Shown here in pieces: positions 38,116-52,700 of a stretch of DNA of 64,000 nucleotides. The DNA is taken from assembly GCA_037074765.1 (NCBI GenBank), contig JBAMDO010000045.1:1-64000 (forward strand). Reading direction: 5' to 3'. Below the pieces are notes generated by a model. It was not told where the DNA came from and made no database searches. It was given only the letters and a program-made list of their open reading frames with translations. The translations under genes and the position numbers were made by a program. Source of the DNA: Mansonella perstans (taxonomy: Eukaryota > Nematoda > Chromadorea > Rhabditida > Onchocercidae). Positions within the stretch are counted from its first letter, which is position 1; every line of letters starts with the position of its first letter.

Positions 38116-41100
38116 TGCTATATCTTAGAAAAAAGTAACGGAGAAAACAATAATAAACAAAATGTTGTATCCTAATGAAATGTTTCCAAAAGCATTAGAA
38201 TTTGAAGGCTTTCGTCCAATTTCTCCATACATTTATTGCCAAACTAACTGATGTTACCGGAAAGACTTGACAAAATTCAAAACTTTCATACCTTCTTTCT
38301 GGTTCAACAATTTTATTTTGCTGCAACAAAAAGCTTTAAAAAATTAGCACTTTAGCATTTCGATAATTATTGCAGCAAGAGAGACTGGATTGAAACTCCC
38401 AGTGCAGGTGTTTCAGAAGAAATGGGGAAGCGTATTATATGTGACGATACTGGATAGCATCTTATAAACAATTCGTAACTGAATGAACATCTTCCGACAG
38501 CCATAGCAAAACTTAGTATTAAATACCGTTGTATATAATAGTTAGTTTCTCTGCGAACTGCTAAATACCATTGCATTAAAGCTATCAGAATTATCACTTG
38601 ACCATATCTTTCTGAAGCTGATGCTCAAATATCAGATTTGAGGAAAAATGGACCATTTTTTCGCTCTCTTTCAAAATGAACATATCCGTTAGCTGCGACC
38701 GCAGTTAAGAAAAAGGAAATTTCTTTGAGATAAAAAACGAAAAAAAAAGGAAAAGAGTGGAAATATATTTATCGAAAAATTGGAAAGGCATGGCGAATGG
38801 AAGCATTCAGCTAGAAATACGTAGGCTTTGAAGTTAATGTCGTTTATACTTTTTTTTTCAATTTGTCGTAACGAATTTTCTCGTTAAATTTTATTTTAAG
38901 CTCTATAAAAAATTTTGGAATGATTAAAATTCGGAAATTCTTCGCAGTCTACTTTTATTCGATCTTTTCGTTTTGATTCAAAATTTCAAAATGAATTTTT
39001 CGAAATTACCGAACTTCTATGTTATGGTAAAAGTAAATAATGAGTTGGCACTATTCCAAAGGCAAGCTTGACCATTTTACTTCTTTTAATTCTATTATAA
39101 ATTTCTAGATCAATAAATGTGGACTACGTCTACGATTCAATATGACGATTGCAAGCAAATATTTGATGCCTTATAAGCAATGCCTTTCATGATATTTGTT
39201 TCCGATTTTCGACTATTATTCCGAATATAATCATCTCATCTGTGAAATTTCGCCAATTTAATAATCCGGCATCCCACCGAGATTCCTTAACTCTTTATAA
39301 GTTTTCGGAAGTAAGATGAAAACAAAAGACTGATGAAGGCGTTGATATATTTAGAACAAAGGTAAAATTGCAATTTTGCAGAAACTCGATGATCAGATAA
39401 CTCATCGAGTTTTTTTCCTTTAATTAACAGTTAAATTATACAAAATAAAAAGTCAGGAAACATGCATACTGATGCATCACTTTTCGTTCTCTCCATTCTA
39501 ATTAATCATCCTCAACAAATATTTTGGAAAAAATAAAAATGAATTCGAAGAAACAGAAATGTAACTTACGCGCTAACTGTATCAGCTGTGAATGTACCAG
39601 AGCACACAAACAGAGCAACATCACAGACAACAATAGTCAGCTTCTCCAGAAAGCATCTGCATCACTCTGTTTTTGCCAGCAATAATAGTAACACATCCAA
39701 GAGTATAGCAGCAACTAAGCCTACAACCATCAAAGCAATCCCCAAAGATATCTCAAAATTTTCGATGTTTAATTAGCTATCGCAAAAACGCTAGAAAGAA
39801 GATGAAAGTGTATTCTTTAAAAGATGGAAGTGTATTCTTTAAGTTATACTTCAGAGTTCTGAAGAAAAAAAAGCAAATTTATGACAATTTTCAAAATATG
39901 CATAATGAATGTCTCACAATGTAACTATCAAAATCAAAAATGCTAATGGCCTAAAAAATTAGGAAAAAAATCCGCCTTCTATTTTATTTAACATGTAAAA
40001 AGTTGATTCATTCCAAATATAACTCGGGGAATTTCAACTAACATGATTACTGATAAATAGGTATACCGCTATGAATTTTATAGATAGTTTTAGTATCAAA
40101 TCAACTATCAGATGATCATCAATAATTTCATACAAATCAATCACCAAATTTAAATTTTTAATTACTGCACACAAAATACACTTATTTTGAAAATAACAAC
40201 AAAAATACATTTCATTACCACAGTTTTGGAAGGAAATTGAAAAATTAACTGAATGACAGCACATTTTTGAAAAAAAGCAGTCAGCAGATTTTCAAATTTG
40301 GGTGGAAGAATTTGGTGAATTGGTGACTGACATTTAAGCACGAGTGAATGAATGGACACTAAATAACTATTGTTAATCAGATCCAGAGCTAACAAATTAC
40401 TCCAAGTAAGATGAATAGAAAGGGATAAAAGTATGGGAAAAGAGGAGATTAATTCAGATTCTGTCTGCGATAATGGGATATCTAAAGGGGCCATGGGAGT
40501 ATTTATATTCTCCCATGCTCTTGGTTCTAACGCGTTTTGCTTTGAAAATACAACTCTTTTGAAATTCCGCTCTCTCACAGCATTTGCACTAATGAAATTT
40601 ATTGCCATAGTAGTGACAAGATTTATCTGTTTACTTTATTAATGAACAAGAAAGAACTGTTATGGTGTCAATTTAAATTGCTTTTCTTTGAAAACTTCCA
40701 AACTATCATGTCATAAAAATCCTGGAAATTTTTTGAAGAAATAAGTACGATATATACAAACTGAATGGAATAGTGATGGAAACTATCATATGTTTCCGAT
40801 CTTTTCAGCTAACTGAAATTGACTATCAGTTAGATGTTGATACTTGTAAAATATCCGTAACATGTACAAGTATCCAAAATGGGTTTATCGTTCTGAAGCA
40901 ATAGATGGGCAGCGAGATCTAAAGAAATCGGTTCACCGATGTGTCTTTTCGCCAATCTCGGTTATCTAAATGATATCCAATAAAAAATAATTCGAGTCGA
41001 AATGCATTGTTATAACAACCAAAATAGAAGTCACTCGATTCTCCATTTATTTTGTCTCTGCATTATTCGCTGCTTCCAGAAAGCTATATTCAGTACTAGA

Positions 41101-43780
41101 TATATATAAGATAAACCCAGTACCATAAAAATATATTCATAATTATCTTGCCCACCTCACACTTCAGTTTTTTCCAAACACCGGCTTAATATAATTATCC
41201 TGTCACTGTGTTTAGACTTTAATCCTTATATATCTCCTTTTTTCATCTTGATCTTATCATTTGTAGTGGAATCAATATTATACGAAAACTGAAAAATACT
41301 GTGAAGATATTTTGCTTTCCAGCTTCATTATGATTTCCACTGTTTTTGTAGGGTAAGGTCAGGTGGTCTCGAAGTTGGGAAGTACAGAATTAATTGACAA
41401 ATTTCGTTTTAATTTTTTAAAATTGCTCATGTTTCATGATTTCGTTTGAAATAATACAGCATTTTAAAACAGAAGGAATGAAAATAACGACAGTAAATTT
41501 ATACATACAGAAAAAGTTAGGTTTTTATTGAATGCCTTCAGCTTTAGTCAGGGAAAGGAAGGACAAAAGACTGTAATTAATCATAATGAAGTCGAAATCG
41601 CCAAAATTATGCTTATTATTTTAAAGTTTGAGTTAATTGAAATTCTTCCCTGCACAATTTTAAGATGCTCAAAGATTACTGTAATTCCAAAAAGCAAGGT
41701 AAAAATGACTCTTTCGGTTGATTTTTAGTAACATAATATCGGAATGCTATATCGGAATGCTTGGTCTTCTAGAATTTTTGTGATCACCGGATTACAATCA
41801 CTATTCAGGCCAAAGACTAGAGAGTTATAGGTGACTGTTGATTGATAATGAACAACAAGCAAGCACTTTGTTGATCTTTCTTTCCACATTTTTATGGAAA
41901 AAAGAAAAAGAAATCGAAACTGCGAATTATCGATATCATTTCTTTACTGCTAACTTGACAGATATGTGACGGAACGGTCAGAATGATATTATGAAAAACA
42001 ATTCTTCATTATGCTGCTTTTGCATCCTACATTATACAGAAATGATAGTGCTATTTTAATGCAACAGGATGTGTACTACGGCTACATACAATAAATTTGA
42101 ATTTCGTAAATGAAATTGAACAGTGAAAAATTATTTATTTCTCACTTTATAACTAACAATAGCATTTCTCAAAGACAACATTTATGAGGAAACCGCAACA
42201 ATAATTTCGGAATATTTTTCAGTCCTAACCGATTTTTGTCCTACACACAGGGTTGGATGAAAAGGTACTAGCAATTTTCAACCACAGATTTAACGAATTC
42301 CAACCTCACTGATTTTGTTAGACATTCCGACGAAGAAAAAAGATAGGGAAGAGAGATAAAAAGATAATTATCGTTAAATCTGTGGCAAAGCGCGAAATGT
42401 ATCGCTGGTTTAATTTTAGGACAACAAATGATGATGGGTAAGGTACGAAGGGAATAGCTGAAAGGCCAAGGGAACTCAGAAAGGGTAAGGGAGCGAGGAA
42501 AAGAGAAGAAAGGTTTAGATGGATGGATAAGAATTGGAACTGGTTCTTATCAGAACCTTTTTCTTAGTGAGCCGATTTTTTAATGAATGGAGAAGTCGGA
42601 AGGGCAGCCTTTTTTTCATTTGGAAAAAACTAATCTAGTCACATGTTCGATTGACAGCTTAACCGCCAGTCATCCATCATTGCTATCAATGCTTTCAGGC
42701 TGATCTCTGCTATTATAATTAAAGGATACAAAAGAGCAATTATTGACTGAATTCAATACTACCAGTTATCAAAGAGATATTATCAATAGAATACCACTTA
42801 TGTCACTCGCTCGTGTGTTGAACAGCTAAAAAGACACAAGTGGTGGTGATACGAGAAAAACTACCCGTATATTAGTATCATGATCAATGCGTTATTTCAA
42901 TCTCTACGATCTTTTGATTTCTTCCAAATCTGTAGAAACAGTTTTTGTGCAAAGTGGATTGAGTGATGAAAGATCTGTCAATGTTATTCTTTTAATTCCT
43001 GCTTTGCAGGTGCCAAAAAGGCCGTACACAGCATCTTTGCACTGCTAATTTTAAAATGCGTATCCAACAATTCAGTAAAGAATTGCTCAACATCTTTGTG
43101 GCAGTATATTATTGAAAAATTCGATAAATATATGTAATATAATTATGGTTAAAAATTGAACATAGCCTACTTCAGGACTTAGGATAATTATATGTAATGA
43201 ACTGGTAATTAAACTCAAACAACAAAAGTCTGAGTTCTAGTTATTCAAAAGCTGAAACTTGTTGTTTGAATTTACAAAGCTTCAATGAAAATTATGTATC
43301 GTAGTTTGTGTAAAGTCAGAACTAGGACAAAAAATATACTATTTGATGACCCTCAATCTAGTCATTTCAACACAGATATAAAAGAAGGCATATTTAGACG
43401 GACGTCAGTGCATCACGCTATTCTTTCAAGTACTTTCTCGGTACTGCCATGGTGACGACCAAGGCGAAGTTGAATCGTTTTTACGGCTCCTCGTGGAATC
43501 TAATCATTTCAGTATTCACTTTCTAGATGGAAACATCATTCACGATTTTCCCACTTTGCAAATGCTAATAGTAATAATGACGCTAAACAGCAAAAAATTA
43601 AGCAACTTGATTTATGTAAGTTACACTTTATTAAAGTTAAATATCATACCCGTTGCTGAGAATACAAGAAAACTAACGAAATGAGGCTCATTACAAAACA
43701 TCGTTTTGCATTCGCAAAATTAGCACCGCTGACGGAAATGCTTGTTATCACAGACAAATTACTACTCTAACAATGATAAG
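38116..43780. other. Large AT-rich intergenic region
   Basis: About 5.7 kb downstream of alpha2-delta (-) and upstream of the Ly6-like gene (-). It holds a minus-strand 148-codon open frame at 40608-40162 (see findings), a purine-rich tract at roughly 42330-42560, and a 15-bp inverted repeat (listed separately). No exon of a known family was recognised. Confidence 0.45.
42282..42385. repeat. 15-bp perfect inverted repeat with about 74-bp spacer
   Basis: CCACAGATTTAACGA at 42282-42296 is the exact reverse complement of TCGTTAAATCTGTGG at 42371-42385. It could be the remnant of a small foldback/MITE-type element or a long hairpin. I see no target-site duplication and no coding capacity. Confidence 0.75.
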
Positions 43781-46700
43781 CTACAGAATTATATATGCTA
43801 TTCCGTAAATGATAGCTACCATTAAAGGAATTCTCGTAACAAATGGTACCAAATGAGATGCCATCTGCGAGCATGGATATTGTGATTCATCCTGAAAAAA
43901 AAAGAAAAGCAATTACTTATTTATCAGTAAGATGAAAAATCCACATGACTTATTTATAAAGCGAATGAAATTATGACCCAACACATGATTGATAAAATTT
44001 GACAACGTAACAGAAAGTAGCTGTATCATATAAAATTGGATGCCTGAAAGACTCCTGGAAAAAGTCAAATGAAAAAAACAGAAGATTAATTTTATGATAT
44101 TAACTATCATATTTAAAAGTTAACAGAATTTTATAGATTTATCAATTTCAAGTTACATATTTTTCGTAAATCAGTGAATTTGACCTCAACAGAATGAATA
44201 CATTTCGACCGCAATTTACGTTGCCTTGCATGGATATGTCGACACTTCCTATCGCCAACATCATCAGCAAATGAATCCGCTACATTTGTGCTTGCAGTTA
44301 TCTGTTGCTTGTCTAAAGCGTTATCTATCTGCAAGTAATTAAATGCTAAATCTTGATTGGATGATATGTAAATATAAATTTTTACCATGCTCGAAAATTA
44401 AATTACTCATTCCGGCCAGATCAAAAATCAATAGCCATATCATCAAGATTTCTTTTAAACTGCCTAAAATGTGTCAATTACTTTCTTATCCATTAATCTT
44501 TAACTTTAAAACTCCAAAGGTAAGATTTTAACCTGGCTGAATATAGTCGTAAATTCGGGTGGTATGGAGAGTGGACATCGTGTTTCGTCATAGCAAACAG
44601 AGAAACTCGATGGTGGATTGCTCTGTACAATAACAACTAACAATAAATTAGTATTTGGAACCCAATGAGCATACATTTTTCTGGAAGCAAAACATATTAT
44701 TAGTGCAGTATTACAAATCGAATTCATAAAAAATCCAATTAAGCACACACAATAGAATAGTTAACGTACACCGCGCATTTAGCTGGATTATGTTTGCATG
44801 GTCGTTCGACTAAATTATGAGCAGTTAGCGCTGATGATTTTGGCATTTCCCGTCTCGATCCATTGCCTAACCAATTCTCTATGCCCCAATTTGCCAAATA
44901 GTACTTTGCCGCTTTATCGCATGAAAATGTATCGGTGTCACCAACAAATGTTGCAGTATATGCTAAAAAAGCACATGCTAAATGTTTTTTTGAATTTTTT
45001 TCTTGTTTAAATTCCATCTGGTACCATAATCCCATCTTTTGGTGCATACTGAAGTCCTAAAATACAACTCAATTCTCGCGGAAGACTACCGCCAATAACA
45101 ATATACAATGAGTTTATCAAAATTGAACATCAAATTGGGGATTAATCATCTGACAGTAGAAATTATATATATTAATTTAAAGATTTAAATGAAACCATCA
45201 ACGGAAGGATGTATCAATGATGTCAATATTTGAATGATAGCGAAATTTTGCAACAGAGCTAACAATCGACTCCAAACCCGCAATAATAATTCAAACACCG
45301 CATTAATCTGAAAGAAAGCTTTACTTTTAGTTTATTGGCAGATGATATCATACTGGAATATACATCTCATTTTCGAGTTTTTAAAATTGTGCATATATCC
45401 AAAAAAGAAAAAAAATTGGTACTTTGCATGCAATATCTTATTACACCTTACCCTAAAAGCAGCACCAGCAGCATACATTACCATTTCATCCCGTTTGCAG
45501 ATTGCTTGATAATCAACAAATGTTGTTCTGTAAAAGAAAAAAAAAAACTATTTTAATTTTTTATTTAATTTTAATCAATTAAACAAGCACTTTCGAGCAG
45601 GAATTCCGCTCAAATATTTCCGGTAATAGGAGACTTCAGAAATATTGAGCATTATTAAGAGTACAAAAATCTATCAAAATTTTCCAAAATTTTTTGAGCG
45701 CACTCAGTATAATAGTTATTCTTTAGCAACAGCGTCATTGTCCGTTCTGTAATTCGATTCACTGACCCAAACCAATGTCCTAACAAACCGAAATTTTTCG
45801 GGATTGCTGTTTCGTATCCAGGAAATCCACTATTGCTACTCATAGAAGTATTCAAACTACTGTAAACGATATACGCATGCTCATCCAACAAAAAACACAA
45901 TCGGCGCTCATCCTTCAAAAAATATCATTCCACTGTTATTCAGAAAAGTATTTAATACATATAAAAATTTTAACAAAAATTATTAAATCCGTATAAATTT
46001 TCCAGAAATTGAAAACTGTTTTTGGAATTTGTAAACTTAATTCGTTATCAATCTAAAAAATAATATAACGCGAATTTGTTCACCTGTGGTCCACAACCGA
46101 ACCTTTTCATTACTTTTGTCATATATTCGAGCGTCAATTCTAATCCCACCACACCAATTAATGCACCATCAATGCCTATTGCTTTAGTGACTGTTAGAAG
46201 AAGCGAAGCATTTTCTGAACGACCATATGCTGATTGCGTCTCTTTTTCATACCACAGATGAGCTAAACAAATGCTTCAAGTAGATGACTTGATCCGAAAA
46301 CATTTTCTTTTGCTAACAAAGTTCGCTGATACATACTTTCCCTGTTTACATCAACAATCAAACGGCCTGGCATCCGCACACTACGTTGAAAGTATTGATC
46401 TTCACTGGAACGACGATTTAAATCTTTGATAAAATGCTGATAGATTCTGAAAAGGATATGCATATACCATTTCAATTCAAAATCTTAGATATATAAGGGA
46501 AATCCACTTGAATATCAAACCAATTATTTGATGGATCCAGGTCAACCAAATTTCCTGTAAATTAACTTATTCTACTTGTGGGTTAATCAGGAAGTTTTTT
46601 CACAGCCATATTAGCTCAGGCTAGTGAGGTTCCATGAGCTAGTACTAATATTTCAGAACTGGGTCACGTTGCAAAGTCCAATGAAATTTCTTAAAAACTT

Positions 46701-49700
46701 CTGCAACATTTTTTACAACACGTCGACTAATCAGGCTAAACCACAGTTCTAAACACACATTTGCTGCTTCGGCATTGTTTGAGCAATAGTAGCAGTTGAT
46801 GCTGGTTTTGGTATTGACGCGGTTTCTGATTCCATCTTTGAGGGCAAGTTAGGATTGACATTTGTCAAACCATCCGGTAATTCATCCCAATATTTAATCA
46901 AACCCGAAGCAGTAGCAAACCAAACAAGGTGAATTTGCTTTCTGTAATAAAGACATTAACAGTAATTTTAAAAGTGGGACTACTAATGTAGTGTACTAGT
47001 TATAAACAATAAATACTCAAAACAACAATGAACTATAAGCATGAAAATTGCAAGTATTTTCATGCTTACTTTTTATTGTCCTTCCAGTTGATATCCCACA
47101 AATTTGTCAAACCATTTGTTACTTTCATATCAAAGAGAAAACGATCAATGAGTGGCTTTCGGTATTCACATTGCTTGGGTAGACGTCCACTTTCACGCAT
47201 TTTTCGGACATGTTCACGAAATGCATCTTCAGGAGTTAATTGCGCTTCACGATCGCTCAATAAGCAATAACGCCTTAAAATAGAAATATTGTTCCGGAAT
47301 AATATGAAAAATGTTAAACAGATAGTTCGTCTGTATTTCATCAAATAATCTTTTAATAACACCAAGAAATTAATTATCAGCAGGAACCAAAAAAAAAAAA
47401 ATCAGACCAGGTGGGATGCATCAGCCAGTTTGGCATGTCATACCATAACAGTTTTACATCACCATAATTCATTTCTTTCTTCGGTTTTATACGTTTCTCG
47501 TCACCTTTCGCTACTGCTAATCCAATACTGCAATGATGAGGATATATGCCGTTTCGAACATCCAGCTTCATATTCAGTTGAAGGAGAAAAGAAAAACATT
47601 AATACTTATTCGACTGATCACTGTGTATAAACACTTTTTTGAACTCCTTTTTTAACCCTTTTGAATTTTAATAAAAAAAAACTTTCATTTTGTGTAAACA
47701 ACGAACTACCTCAGATTTTCTAAATCCGACGATTTTCAAAAACTATTAATTTATAGCAGACAACAAAAAAAGACATACGTAAAAAGTGACTGCTTTAGGC
47801 ATTCCGAATAATACTTGTTCGACTGACGGTACACACGTTCCTGCAGTCAGCTTACGAATCATTCATAACTTCATGGAAATAAACAATTAACCAGTAAAAA
47901 ATGAATAAGCTTACTAAGTTAGCCGTTGCATATAATACATCCAAAGCATGTGTTTTGTCATTATCACAATTAATCATCGAGTTACGCATCTGAAATATTA
48001 AATCAAAAATTTCATTCTCAAAATAAGCAATTAAGTGAACCAGTGCAGTGTGCAGAAAAGAACTTATCTTTTTCTAATTTGCTTTTTTTCAAGAAGAAAC
48101 AATTCTAAAGCAATAAACAATCGAACAAAAAGCAATAAATGCACAAACAGCACAAAAGCACAAACACAAAATGTGCAAGGACTAAATGGCACAAACACAG
48201 AGTGTGCAAGGACTAAATGGAAATTTCAGAAGGCAAGGAAGTACAAAACACAGCTTTCATATTTTCTCATAAAATTAACTGAATAAAACTACAACGTTCA
48301 AAAGAGAGAGGGAAACCACAAACGGAAAAATATGGCATGCAATTAATTGTATAATAGAGAGAAACGGCATAGAATTTTACCTCACTAGTGTCACCATAGT
48401 GTAAACGATTCTTTATTGATAAATGATCATTTAACTAAAAAACTGCCAGTAGATATGTAAAATATTATTAATAAGAAAGAGCTAAGAAGCGCAAGAAGTA
48501 CCCTGCTTATCAAGCATTCGAAGTTTATCATTTTAAAAACTGGAAAAAAAACTAACCATTTGTTGGTTCTGAGGCACTTCTAGCTCCAGAATATCAATAT
48601 TGTTGTAATTCAACTTCATTTGTTTGGTTTCCGGATCCTGTAAAACCCATATAACTAGTATGGAAGTTAATCCTAATATGGACCTTTGTTTTTCACTATA
48701 GTAATCTGAATATCAAACTTCTGAAGGAAGTATTGAAAAATTATGGTTTTTCCATAAGTCAGTGCTCTTCATCCTGTTTACACTTACCATAGGACGCATT
48801 TGTGGGTGGAACATCACAAAACCATTATTATCCAGCATAAATGCATAACTTCGACTTCCAAACTATAAATTTATAGATTTCCTAAATCGGAAATAGGAAG
48901 AAAATTTGAACTAAATCGGAAAAAGATTTGAACTCATTAGTGACATTATTCCGATTACTATTATGTTTGTGAACATAAAAAAGTTAAAAATTGATTTCTT
49001 TAACCCGCAGCGCACACCCAGGGAATCTCGGAAACTATATATTATATTTTTAAGGATGTAATACTACTTACATTTATAGTATGGATCAGTTGCGCTAACT
49101 CAGTGATTGGTACACTAACTGCAGCAACTCCCATCAACTCTTCATCTTGAATCACAGGGTAACTTACCGTTGTAACCAACATTTCTGTCTAAAATTAAGA
49201 AAAATATCTTTGATTATCGTTAATTATCGAACTATTCTGAATCCGAATCCGCTTCTTAAAAGATTTAATAAGTTGAGAAGATCAAAAGGATTGGATAAAG
49301 GAGAAAGGCTAAAAAAACAGCTTGATTACCTTCAAAAATTCTGAACATGTTTCCCGGAGTCATTCAAGTTCACGGTCTTCTGCATCTAAGCACTAGAATT
49401 ATAAACACAAGGCCCCCATTATTAAAGGGATTATTGCCTTGTCTTTCTAATTTCCCAAAATAAAAGTGACGCAAATCGCAATATGATTTACGCAAACTCG
49501 CAATATGTTAAGAGTTTCCAAAATTAATTTCTGAAAGATGACAAACAACTAACCCTTGGATCCACACGTTTGATGCGAGATTTCTGGAAAATACAAGTAT
49601 TCAAATCAATGAGACACGGTTTGGTCAGTTTATGAAAAACATAAGCAACTGGAAGAAAAGCTTCAATGCAAAATCTAAAATTAGGACTTACTTTTTTTAC

Positions 49701-52700
49701 TGGGCTTTGATTGATTGTTAGCTAAAAAAAATGTATTTATTCACAGGGGCCTAATATCTATATTTTACTATGTAAATTTTCTATATCTTCATCAAAACCT
49801 ATATTTTTCCAGATTTTGATGAATATTCATGTATTATAGAAAAAAAGAATCCGCATCTTTCAAAAAAAATAAAGTTGAGGTTTCTTAATATTTCAAAAAT
49901 TTCAAATAAATGAACAGTATGAATATTTATCATAAACATCTCCGTATAAAGTAAAGAACAATCAAGTTTATACCAGCCGCTCCTTGTATATACCACTCCA
50001 AATGGCATCCTTTTCACCAAAACTTGCACCATGCTTACCGACCGGCCGACTTAGTACTTTGATGTAATGCTAGAAATCAAATAAATCTTTCAAATATATT
50101 CTTAAAAATTTTGAATTCCGTATAGCTAGTTAAATCGATTAATAAAAATAATAGTAAATAAGTCATCAAACAGCAGAGGATTAAAACAGTTGATCCGATT
50201 CTGGCAGAAGCTATAAATAGAAGGCAACAAAACTGTAGAGTGGGCTTATTCTTTAGTTGAAGTAAATTTACACTGATAGCTTTCGACTAGCTTCTTACTG
50301 ATTATAAATATCGCAGTTATAATAGGTGTCAAAGGTAACACTGACTATTAGCAACTTTAGATACCTGAACTTTCTCTTGTACGTCAGCCAAATTACTTAT
50401 ATGCACCATGAAACCTTTGTTTGCACAAGCCATCCACTTCACCTGTGTCACATCTGTTGCCTCTTCCCCAATGAGAAATGAAAAGAAGCGAACCTACAAT
50501 TATCATTTAACTGAACACAATTCTAAGAATTGAAATTCGCAGGCTTGTTAAATAAGATTTATACAGTGAAGTTTACGATGGTCATCCAAAATAGGAGGTA
50601 ACCAATTTGGAATTTCGGAAAACTATAACAGAATATTGTAAACATCCGGCAGATAATGCTGAAATGATAAAGTTACTCACCGATTTATTTTTATTGTACA
50701 ACTGGAAAACCTGTTTGAAATAACTGGGTGCTCCATCAGTAATTAACATAATGATGTCGTTGCAACCAAATTGTGCTTCCTTTCCCGTGTAATTATACAT
50801 CTATAATAAAGCCATAATGCCTTCAATATCGACATTTCATGAGGCTTTGTTAGATGTTTCGAGTTTCACAAAATCTTCATCCAACTTCTTCGCCTTGATT
50901 TTCCATCTATTTCTTCAGTAAAGAACAACAATATCTATGAATCTAAGAATCTTGAACTTTACTCCAAGAATATGCAACTTTATTACTTCATCCCACTCCA
51001 TCCTATTTTAAATCAATATTTAGAAATCGGGATTGATAAAGAAATAAAATTTTCAATTATTTTGAACTCACTGTGTTATCCGACTTGATATTCAGTTATA
51101 ATTCAAATTTTTTAAAATTCAAATTCAAATTTCTAGATCTATAAATATGTTAATGTTATTCGCACACTAATGTTAAAGCGCCTCTATGAAGTCTCTAAAT
51201 GTTCAACAGCACTATGGACAAATACATAAAGAAAAGCAGTACATGCCAAAAATCAGCAGCCAGCTGCTCAGTTTTACCTTGCAAGGATAAGCTTAAACAA
51301 ATATTATGTAGCTCATAGTACCAAACACAACTACTGATAGCCAGCACTTACTGCCTGATAGAGATAATTCGGGACCACAAGGATATGATCTTGAACAGCG
51401 ATGTAATGAATATCAGCAGGTAGTACACCACCAGCTAGCTCCCGATGCATTGCCAATTCTTCAGTTGTCGTGAAATTGACCGATCCGGGAAGCTATATTT
51501 GAATGAAGCACGAAAATATATCAACAAAAAACAGGAACGGAAAACGCGATATTCCTTTCAAGCCAATTAACTTTGTAAGATTATATTGTTAATGACATGA
51601 ATCTATCTGCATCCAAAAGCTTGTAAATTAATAATCTCCCATCTTCAAGATTATACGTCTCCAAAGGCTACACAACAAACATCGTTTAATATACAATTAA
51701 TGTAAGTTAATACTCTAGTGCTAGCAAAACAGTTTGCAAATAGCAAGCATATGAATTATTTATAGCAGAATGTAAGCCTTACTCTCTTAATTTTAAGCAG
51801 TTGCACAACAAGCACATCAAACATAAAGCCAAAGCAACAAGAAAATTGAACTGAATATCTCAAAATCAATTAGTTTGCAAATGGGAAAAATTTCAGGAAG
51901 AAAAAACTTACTTTCATCAATGTTTCGAAGGCTTTAATCAAGCCTTTTTCATATTCTGCCTTACCTTCCGATGATATACCACTCAATCGAGCTCGTAGCA
52001 TCTGAAAAATTATGCCAATAATGTCAAATATATTGCCATGCAACTCAAAGAGAGTACTGAAGATAAAAAATTTTGGAACTCAACTATAGTACTAAAGATA
52101 CAAAATTTAATTCAAGTATCAGCTAAAATAAGAAAATAATCATTTACTAAAACCATAAGGTTTAATTGAAGATGATAAACTAATTAAAAGAGATTGATAA
52201 AAAGAAAAAGGGAAAGTGAAAATTCACAAATACCTTCTTGTTGCGAATTGTTGCTTGCAACAACCCGGCCTTTTCACTACAGTTATCCAAGAAACCAACC
52301 ATTTTTGAGAACTGCAGGATAATTTTATCATTAAAAATAAAGGCATGGAAAAAATTACCTATAGAAAGTTCAGCCTTAAATTCAATCTCAAAAGTAAACG
52401 GATGAAACAGTGCTAACGAGTAATATGTTGAAAAAATCATTGTTGGAGAGAGTTTCCAATATTGCTTCCACAGTTTGTTTGGCTATTTCGAATCTTCGGC
52501 CAAGCATTGAACCAGACATATCTAACATTATAATTACATTCTTGGACAATGTCGCAGCATTTATGTACCTGAAAGCAAAACAGAAATTTACGATAAACGA
52601 AAAAGTAATAGGGCAACATCATAAATGCATCAAAAAGAATTGTTAAGAAGACACAAAAGTTTTCAAAAATTAGAGACTGAATAAAGATCGTGACGTGAAT

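Noticed and set aside
46258..46440. Apparent frameshift in alpha2-delta at a TAG near 46263
   Set aside because: The frame break disappears if a normal intron of about 73 nt is used (GAA A|GTATGT donor near 46336, GCATTTGTTTAG acceptor near 46264), giving VDVNRETHLWYEKE in frame.
46640..46712. Exon-like minus-strand stretch reading [14 protein letters not shown]
   Set aside because: No splice phases allow it between its neighbours, while the flanking exons join directly in phase 2; treated as intronic chance.
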